Shown one piece after another: positions 48,224 through 53,277 of a stretch of 53,277 nucleotides of DNA (position 1 is its first letter; every line of letters begins with the position of its first letter). A program made the translations under genes and the position numbers. This DNA comes from a virus, in the IMG/VR virus record IMGVR_UViG_3300049216_000094, positions 1 to 53,277 of that record, one strand, 5' to 3'. The notes below the pieces were generated by a model. That model was not told the DNA's origin. It did not search any database and saw only the letters and a list, made by a program, of their open reading frames with translations.

Positions 48224-48739
48224 TTAATCCAGGTAAAAAGACCTACAAGAGCATGTGCCGCTGACCACTTCACCTTTGTCCGCGAGTTCTGCTCGGCAGG
48301 CAAGGCGATAGTCGCCGAATGTTGGCTGCTCAGGCGTCGGGTAGTAGTCGCCCATGTACTTGATTGCCACGACAAAGCCCTTTTCGTCCACCGCCGCCCA
48401 GGCGCGCCCGCAGCCGCTATACCCGCTATCAGGACGCACACGGAGCTTGCCGGGTTCGGTTATAACGTCTTCGTCAAAGTCTGGTGCATCCAGCGCATCG
48501 AGCGAACCAGCGAACCAGTAATTGCAGCGGTTGTCCTCAATAATGTTCACCGCGTCGGAAGAGCGGCTAAGCGTTGTAAGACCATTTTGCGTAGCAAACG
48601 AGGTGATTACATCGTGTGTCTTTTCGGCGGTGATAGCTTCGTACCCACCGTTGAGTCCGATGGACACCTTACCATTGTGGCTGACAGCGCGAAGGGCGAT
48701 ACCGTTGTGCTTGACTTCAACTATTTTCAAGTTATTCAT
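48224..48739 (-). CDS. Hypothetical protein under repeat copy 1
   Basis: A 171-residue protein starting at ATG 48739 (MNNLKIVEVKHNGIALRAVS). The open frame extends to 48796 but that part is the repeat leader. It has a C-terminal Cys cluster (SGCGRAW, CRAELADKGEVVSGTCSCRS). Unrecognised. The start is preceded by repeat copy 1, which presumably carries its promoter. Confidence 0.6.
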   Translation of the reverse strand: MNNLKIVEVKHNGIALRAVSHNGKVSIGLNGGYEAITAEKTHDVITSFATQNGLTTLSRSSDAVNIIEDNRCNYWFAGSLDALDAPDFDEDVITEPGKLRVRPDSGYSGCGRAWAAVDEKGFVVAIKYMGDYYPTPEQPTFGDYRLACRAELADKGEVVSGTCSCRSFYLD

Positions 48740-48755
48740 TGCGTTAATCCGTGTG

Positions 48756-48895
48756 ATCGGTTCGTGTCGGTATTGACGGGGCAAGTGTGTAGACACGCGA
48801 GTAGCGCGTCCAGTGAAACGTTTTAATCGTTACTGTCGTCTTCATTGCAGAAATCGATAAACATAATCTGACACTCGCCGCGCGGCTTGACGGTT
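48756..48895 (-). repeat. 140-bp promoter-like repeat, copy 1
   Basis: Differs from copy 2 at about 10 of 140 positions by my reading. It lies between genes 48224 and 48895 and includes the inverted repeat in decayed form (TATTGAC...GTAGACAC). Its upstream half encodes, leftward, the short frame MFIDFCNEDDSND. Confidence 0.85.
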
Positions 48896-49863
48896 TAAGC
48901 ATGTGAATTCTCTAGAACGTCTGCTGTCGCGGTCTCGTTAAACACTCCAGCGGCGCGAGCTACCCGCTCAATTTCTTCCCATTCGATTAAATGGCATCCG
49001 GCGGTAAACGAACCGTTATTTGCTACAGCGTCAACTTGAAAATGTCCGACTCGCAACGTGCGTCCGTTACTCGTCCAGGCTGTAGCAGTTTCGCGGCAAA
49101 GCTTTACAAACTTAAAAACGCGAATTGCGTGCACCAACGGTACGCGCGCGCCCATGCTTGTTTGTAACTCTTCGCCAACAATGCGCAATGCAACGTCGCG
49201 ACCATTGTTATAGCCAAAGTAAACATTTGCGCCATTGCGCCATTCTTCAAGCTTTCTAGCGTAGTTCAGCGAAGCAATGCGTTTTGCTTCAACTTCTCGC
49301 GCCAGCTTTGCAGCCGCGTTGCGTTCGCGTTTCGCGCGCTTTGCGGGCGTATCGTTTCGCGCGGTACGTTCGATATGATGCGCGACGATAGAGGCCAAGG
49401 TAGCGTCTAGGTCCACCCGCTGAATCGGCTGGCCTAAGTTGAAACATTCCGCGTAGCTATTAGCATCGCTAGCGAGCGTTCGCAGGCTGTCTCGAGTGTA
49501 TGAATCAAACGAGCGCGCACTTTTTGCTTTGCCTATTGCGCGTTCGTAATTCGTAAATAACTCGACAAGGTTTGCGGCATGGTCCGTAATAGAGCCAATG
49601 TCCGAAACGGTGAACATGCGACCGCGGAACGCGCGGCGCATTGCTGGCGTATGCTTGGAGCTAGTTGTCGCGGAATATTTGCGCGCATTAACTAGTAGCA
49701 CCGATTCGCTACCGTCAAACGGCTTGACAATTGCACCGATAGCTGTTCGGTAACTGTTAAAAACAGGACCGTAAAACGAAACAGACGCGGCGCGTCCTTC
49801 GGTTTGCGTCTGCTGCGCCCATACGTGCGCGCATTGTTCGATTGAGGCGAATACTGTTTTCAT
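48895..49863 (-). CDS. Phage protein of unknown function
   Basis: A 322-residue protein with AAGGAG ribosome site, start ATG 49863. It belongs to a family seen in many phages: an N-terminal part (VFASIEQCAHVWAQQTQTEG, SVSFYGPVFNSYRTAIG, ARKYSATTSSKHTPAMRRAF), a coiled basic middle (KRAKRERNAAAKLAREVEAK) and a C-terminal alpha/beta part (VPLVHAIRVFKFVKLCRETA). No function is known to me. Followed by repeat copy 1 and preceded by copy 2. Confidence 0.7.
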   Translation of the reverse strand: MKTVFASIEQCAHVWAQQTQTEGRAASVSFYGPVFNSYRTAIGAIVKPFDGSESVLLVNARKYSATTSSKHTPAMRRAFRGRMFTVSDIGSITDHAANLVELFTNYERAIGKAKSARSFDSYTRDSLRTLASDANSYAECFNLGQPIQRVDLDATLASIVAHHIERTARNDTPAKRAKRERNAAAKLAREVEAKRIASLNYARKLEEWRNGANVYFGYNNGRDVALRIVGEELQTSMGARVPLVHAIRVFKFVKLCRETATAWTSNGRTLRVGHFQVDAVANNGSFTAGCHLIEWEEIERVARAAGVFNETATADVLENSHA

Positions 49864-49881
49864 TTGTTCCTACTCCTTGTA

Positions 49882-50021
49882 ATCGGTTCGTGTCGGTGTT
49901 GACGGGGCAATTGTGTCAACACGCGAATAGGGCGTCCAATGAAACGTTTTAATCGTTACTGTCGTCTTCATTGCAGAAATCGATAAACATAATCTGACAC
50001 ACGCCTCGCGGCTCGACGGTT
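49882..50021 (-). repeat. 140-bp promoter-like repeat, copy 2
   Basis: The best copy. It contains a perfect inverted repeat GTGTTGAC (49896-49903) and GTCAACAC (49915-49922) with an 11-base spacer, and directly leads, leftward, to the ribosome site of gene 48895-49863. Read leftward, the site also provides TTGACA for a -35 box, but I see no clear -10 box at the right distance. Confidence 0.85.
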
Positions 50022-50022
50022 A

Positions 50023-50212
50023 GTGATTCGTCGTGGTGGCAGCGCACACGCCATTGACGTACAGCGCTTCAATCAAGATCAGCGGCGCATAGATGCGCAC
50101 TTGCTCGTCTGTGTAAACGTCTTGGCCTTGGTCATACACGTAGACCACATAACGCGGGCCTTGAGTCTTGCTGACCTTGGCTGCTTCCTTGTGTGCTTGC
50201 TTGATCGTTCAT
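50023..50212 (-). pseudogene. Frameshifted small gene under repeat copy 3
   Basis: ATG 50212 (MNDQAS) follows the repeat as in its neighbours, but its frame stops after 26 codons. The frame +1 to it is open to 50023 and gives a convincing protein: IKQAHKEAAKVSKTQGPRYV, then VYVYDQGQDVYTDEQVRIYA, PLILIEALYVNGVCAATTTN. In that frame a TGA lies right at the ATG, so no start is available. Removing one G after ATGAAC would join both. Real frameshift or sequencing error. Confidence 0.55.
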
Positions 50213-50300
50213 TGTGTTAATCCGTGTGATCGGTTCATGTCGGTGTTGACGGGGCAAGTGTGTCAACACGCGAGTAGCGCGTCTAATGAAACGTTTTAAT
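50208..50300 (-). repeat. Promoter-like repeat, copy 3 (shorter)
   Basis: A 93-base copy with the same perfect inverted repeat (GTGTTGAC and GTCAACAC) and, unlike copy 2, also the segment next to the start codon shared with copy 1. It ends at the ACGTTTTAAT point where copies 1 and 2 continue into the short coding tail. Confidence 0.82.
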
Positions 50301-50501
50301 GCTAAATGCGCTATCGATGCACGCTCGCTATCGTCAGCGCTATAGCGAATGCCTATCGATTCCTAAAAACTTGGGTCCTTCTGGCTATCAAAGCCAGGCG
50401 GGGCACTGCGCTCGCGCGTTGATTCACTAGCTATAAAAATTTTTATCGTATTACGGTTATTGATAGCCAAAATCTATCGTCGTTACGCGGTAAGATGCGG
50501 C
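50301..50501. promoter_or_regulatory. Divergent intergenic region with palindromes before packaging genes
   Basis: No coding frame. It holds GCTATCG-like words at 50310, 50327, 50339 and 50352, a palindrome CGCTATAGCG (50338-50347), a hairpin CTGGCT...AGCCAG (50381-50397) and a perfect 14-bp palindrome ATAAAAATTTTTAT (50433-50446). It separates the leftward block from the rightward packaging operon, so it must carry the late promoter, and it may also hold the packaging site. I could not identify a sure -35/-10 pair. Confidence 0.5.
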
Positions 50502-51239
50502 ATGGTTGATTTTTCAATAAATGTTCGCTCGAACGCCAAGCAAGTAATGGCAAACTTGTCGAGCTTTGCGTCCAAGCAGCTTCCGTTTGCCATGGCGGTA
50601 GCGCTGACCGATCTCGCAAAGGATGTCCAGGCCGCAGAGAAAGCTTCGTTGCACACTACTTTTGATCGTCCAACGCCGTTCACCGTCAACTCGATTCGCA
50701 TTATCCCGGCAAAGAAAAACTTGTGGATTTCGACGGTGTTTGTGATGGATACCGCTGCGCAATACCTGTATCCGTACGAAGTAGGGGGCGATCACAAGTT
50801 GATTGGACCGCTCGAAAAGACGTGGCTGAATCCGAAAGACTATTCGATGCTCAACCAGTACGGGAACTTCCCCGTCAATACGCTCGAACGCTTGATCGGC
50901 TCGGCCAAAATGGACGCGCGCAATGCCAAGACCAAAGGTTATCAGTCTCGCGCTATGCGCGGTCTCAAGCCGTTTCCCGGCAAGCCTGGCATATTCGTCG
51001 GCACGGTCACGACGAAAGGGGGCCAAGAGATAGGCGGCGTGTGGAAACGCATCGATAAAAATACAGGCAAAGGTTCTAAAAACGGCCGGGGGCTAAAACT
51101 AATAATTCGATTTGGCGACGCCCGCCCGGTTAGACAACATTTGAATTTTGTTCGACGCGCTATAATCATCGTCGATAGTAAATTTAACCAACGATTCGGG
51201 GCCGCACTTGCCAAAGCGATCGCCACCGCCAAGCCTTAA
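50502..51239 (+). CDS. Virion-assembly-like hypothetical protein
   Basis: A 245-residue protein starting at ATG 50502 (MVDFSINVRSNAKQ); a TTG-initiated frame from 50460 is less likely. Signature: FDRPTPFTVNSIRIIPAKKN and AAQYLYPYEVGGDHKLIGPL, a pattern seen in uncharacterised phage proteins of structural operons. It overlaps the small terminase start by 32 bases and opens the rightward late operon. A neck or minor tail role is likely but unproven. Confidence 0.65.
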   Translation: MVDFSINVRSNAKQVMANLSSFASKQLPFAMAVALTDLAKDVQAAEKASLHTTFDRPTPFTVNSIRIIPAKKNLWISTVFVMDTAAQYLYPYEVGGDHKLIGPLEKTWLNPKDYSMLNQYGNFPVNTLERLIGSAKMDARNAKTKGYQSRAMRGLKPFPGKPGIFVGTVTTKGGQEIGGVWKRIDKNTGKGSKNGRGLKLIIRFGDARPVRQHLNFVRRAIIIVDSKFNQRFGAALAKAIATAKP

Positions 51240-51804
51240 AAAGCGAGGCCGGCCGAAGAAAACTCTGAAAGGAATCACCCAAAGCGAATTTGCAAAACGC
51301 GATGGGTGCTCGGCCACGCACGTTGCTCGATGCGTTCAAATCGGCTCGTTACAAGCGCACCCCGACGGGTCAATCGATCCAGCGTTAGTCGGTTCGGACT
51401 GGCGCGCAAGCAACGCTAAAAAGAACGAAAAAGCCGAACACGACGCACGGTTAGTTCAAATGCAGGCAAAACTTGAAGCTGACGACGACGGCCTCGGCGA
51501 AGACGCTTTAGTTGACGAAAACGGCATAAGCATCGGCATGACGCGCATTGAGGCCGAACGCCTTAAAATCACTTACGACGTGCTCAAGCGAAAACGCGAA
51601 CACGATCTCGAAATGGGGCGCGTAGTTTTAGTCGAAGACGTTGCAAAAATGGTCGGAAAACGCGAATCCGAAATTAGAACAAAGCTATTAGCTATCCCGA
51701 ACGGGCACGCGCCACAAATTCACGCGCTGAAAACGGTCATGGAAGTGCAAGATTACCTTCAAACCGTGCTGACTCAAGCGTTACAGGCGCTATCCGATGC
51801 TTGA
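51208..51804 (+). CDS. Terminase small subunit
   Basis: A 198-residue protein. The N-terminus is basic (LKKRGRPKKTLKGITQSEFA) and leads into a winged-helix-like domain (SEFAKRDGCSATHVARCVQI, then DWRASNAKK), as in Nu1-type small subunits. The middle is coiled (RIEAERLKITYDVLKRKREH) and the C-terminus is helical and would contact the large subunit. The start is TTG 51208. It overlaps the large terminase ATG by eight bases. It recognises the packaging site. Confidence 0.8.
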   Translation: MPKRSPPPSLKKRGRPKKTLKGITQSEFAKRDGCSATHVARCVQIGSLQAHPDGSIDPALVGSDWRASNAKKNEKAEHDARLVQMQAKLEADDDGLGEDALVDENGISIGMTRIEAERLKITYDVLKRKREHDLEMGRVVLVEDVAKMVGKRESEIRTKLLAIPNGHAPQIHALKTVMEVQDYLQTVLTQALQALSDA

Positions 51805-53277
51805 CGCGAACTTTTACGCGGCAGGTCGCCAAAAATTAGCAGAAGCGTTGGCGGAAACGTCTCGAATTAACTTAAAACCACCACCGAAACTAAAACTTTC
51901 GGATTGGGCAGCTAAATACGGAAAGTTATCACTCGAAACTAGCGCGACAACAGGCGATTTTCACGCTTACGCCTACCAAATTGGCATTATGGACTCGGTA
52001 ACTGATCCAACGGTGCTCGAAATATCTGTAATGAAAGGCGCTCGGGTCGGCTATACGCGCATCATGGATATGGCTTTCGGGTATTACACGCATCACGATC
52101 CGTCGCCGATACTTATTGTTCAACCTTCGCTCGATGACGCGGAAGATTACAGCAAAACTGAAATCATGCCGATGATTCGGGATACGCCTGAATTGTCTTT
52201 ATTGCTTGGCGATCCAAAAGCCAAAGATTCGGGCAATACGATTCTCAGTAAAACTTTCAAAAACGGCGCGTCGCTAAAACTCGTCGGTGCTAATTCGCCT
52301 GGCGGTTTTCGTCGAATTACGATTCGAGTGGTAATTTTTGACGAAGTTGACGGATACCCGACAGGCGGCGCTGGAAACGAAGGCGATCAACTATCGCTTG
52401 GAATTAAGCGCACGCTTTCTTTTTGGAATCGGCGAATCATTAAAGGTTCTACTCCGACTATTGCAGGGCTTAGTCGAATCGAAACAGCTTTTAACGAAGG
52501 CGACCAGCGGTATTTTTTTGTTCCGTGTCCGCATTGCGGTGAATACCAACATTTAGAATGGGGAGGTCCGGAAATCGCATACGGTTTCAAATGGGATCGT
52601 GATAAAGACGGCAACGGAATACCAGAATCGGTTTTCTACGTCTGTAAAAAGAATTTTTGTGTTATTTACGAAATCGACAAAACGTCGATGGTCGAAAAAG
52701 GCGAATGGCGAGCAACAAAACCTTTTAAGGGCCACGCCAGTTTTCACGTCTGGGCTGCTTACAGCAATTTTCCAAATGCAGCGTGGCCGATGCTTGTTAA
52801 AGAATGGCTCGAAGCAAAAGGCGATCCGCTGCGCCGACAAACTTTTTACAACACCGTGCTCGGCTTGCCTTACGAAGATTTCGGCGAAGGCGCAATTCGC
52901 GCCAGCGATATCTATGCTCGACGCGAAGGCTGGGGCGAGTTCTTACCGCCTGAAATAGAACTAATCACGGTCGGTATCGATATTCAAGATTACCGTGTTG
53001 AAATCGAAACGACAGGTTGGGGTCCAGACGAAGAATCTTGGAGCATTGAACACGAAGTTATCGACGGCGCGTTCAGCGACAAATTGATTCAAGAACTGGT
53101 GGACAAGTATCTTCTAAAACATTTTAGAAAAGAGAATGGCGCGACACGTCGAATCGCATGCGCGTGTATTGATTCTGGTGGGCACCACACTCAGGCCGTG
53201 TACGATTTTTGTAAAACGCGGCTTGGCCGCAAAGTGTTTGCGATTAAAGGCGGTTCGGAACCTGGTGGCAAACGTTC
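51797..53277 (+). CDS. Terminase large subunit, N-terminal part (runs off right end)
   Basis: The first 493 codons of a gpA-type large terminase that continues at base 1. ATPase motifs: SVMKGARVGYT (Walker A variant, 78-87), VVIFDEVDGYP (Walker B, 178-188) and KGSTPT (coupling motif). Cysteine pairs CPHC (244-247) and CKKNFC (283-288) are the zinc site of the family. The nuclease starts with VGIDIQDYRVEIE. The joined product is 677 residues. Start ATG 51797 lies within the small subunit gene. Confidence 0.94.
   Translation, partial: MLDANFYAAGRQKLAEALAETSRINLKPPPKLKLSDWAAKYGKLSLETSATTGDFHAYAYQIGIMDSVTDPTVLEISVMKGARVGYTRIMDMAFGYYTHHDPSPILIVQPSLDDAEDYSKTEIMPMIRDTPELSLLLGDPKAKDSGNTILSKTFKNGASLKLVGANSPGGFRRITIRVVIFDEVDGYPTGGAGNEGDQLSLGIKRTLSFWNRRIIKGSTPTIAGLSRIETAFNEGDQRYFFVPCPHCGEYQHLEWGGPEIAYGFKWDRDKDGNGIPESVFYVCKKNFCVIYEIDKTSMVEKGEWRATKPFKGHASFHVWAAYSNFPNAAWPMLVKEWLEAKGDPLRRQTFYNTVLGLPYEDFGEGAIRASDIYARREGWGEFLPPEIELITVGIDIQDYRVEIETTGWGPDEESWSIEHEVIDGAFSDKLIQELVDKYLLKHFRKENGATRRIACACIDSGGHHTQAVYDFCKTRLGRKVFAIKGGSEPGGKR
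53091..53277. repeat. Terminal direct repeat, right copy
   Basis: Pairs with bases 1-187; differences at 53218 and 53233, both synonymous in the terminase gene. Confidence 0.9.

Noticed and set aside
47867-48826. 319-codon rightward frame
   Set aside because: Antisense to three coupled leftward genes and covers the repeat region; no recognisable features.
1-53277. tRNA, rRNA, integrase, transposase, excisionase
   Set aside because: None recognised on either strand; a temperate lifestyle cannot be supported from this window despite the HTH regulator.

Overview
The window is an almost complete genome of a contractile-tailed (myovirus) double-stranded DNA phage of a Gram-negative bacterium. 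The last 187 bases repeat the first 187 with two differences, and the large terminase gene runs across that junction, so the molecule is circular or circularly permuted with a unique length near 53.09 kb. Head genes are lambda-type (gpA, gpW, gpB, gpC, gpD and gpE-like). Tail genes are Mu-type (gpL sheath, gpM tube, frameshifting chaperone, gpN, gp44-gp48-like baseplate). The lysozyme resembles the lambda R transglycosylase. I see no integrase, transposase, tRNA or rRNA. The host cannot be named; a proteobacterium is an inference from the Mu-like tail, the lambda-type endolysin and the moderately GC-rich sequence.

Layout on the circle: 50.5-53.3 kb continuing into 0-17.5 kb is the rightward packaging, head, tail and baseplate operon, with dense 1-4 bp start/stop overlaps. 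17.5-27.95 kb is a 10-kb receptor-binding block containing an SGNH-esterase spike, collagen-like fibres, beta-helix spikes and two proteins with signal peptides. 27.98-30.16 kb is lysis. 30.1-33.0 kb is an accessory block of small leftward genes. 33.1-41.3 kb is the leftward replication block: SNF2-type helicase with a mini-intein, VRR-NUC nuclease, family A DNA polymerase, Enc34-type ssDNA-binding protein, Cas4-like DUF2800 nuclease. 41.3-46.2 kb runs rightward with an HTH regulator and a primase-helicase, followed by a terminator and an AT-rich promoter region. 46.2-50.2 kb is a second leftward block of small unknown genes.

The most unusual feature is at 30.3-32.4 kb. The small leftward genes are separated by sequences with the anatomy of integron attC recombination sites: outer GCCCAAC/GTTGGGC arms, an inner stem, and two unpaired bases (C and A, six apart) in the left arm, as in canonical sites. 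No integron integrase is present, so this looks like an attC cluster lacking an integrase, carried by a phage. The genes point the opposite way from normal cassette genes, and two start codons lie inside the long attC loops.

Other regulatory structure: an 11-bp pseudo-palindrome (GTARATTTTAC class) recurs at three early promoters, next to a predicted HTH regulator. A ~140-bp promoter-like repeat holding an 8-bp inverted repeat (GTGTTGAC..GTCAACAC) precedes three consecutive leftward genes at 48.7-50.3 kb. Two small genes appear to be broken by single-base shifts.
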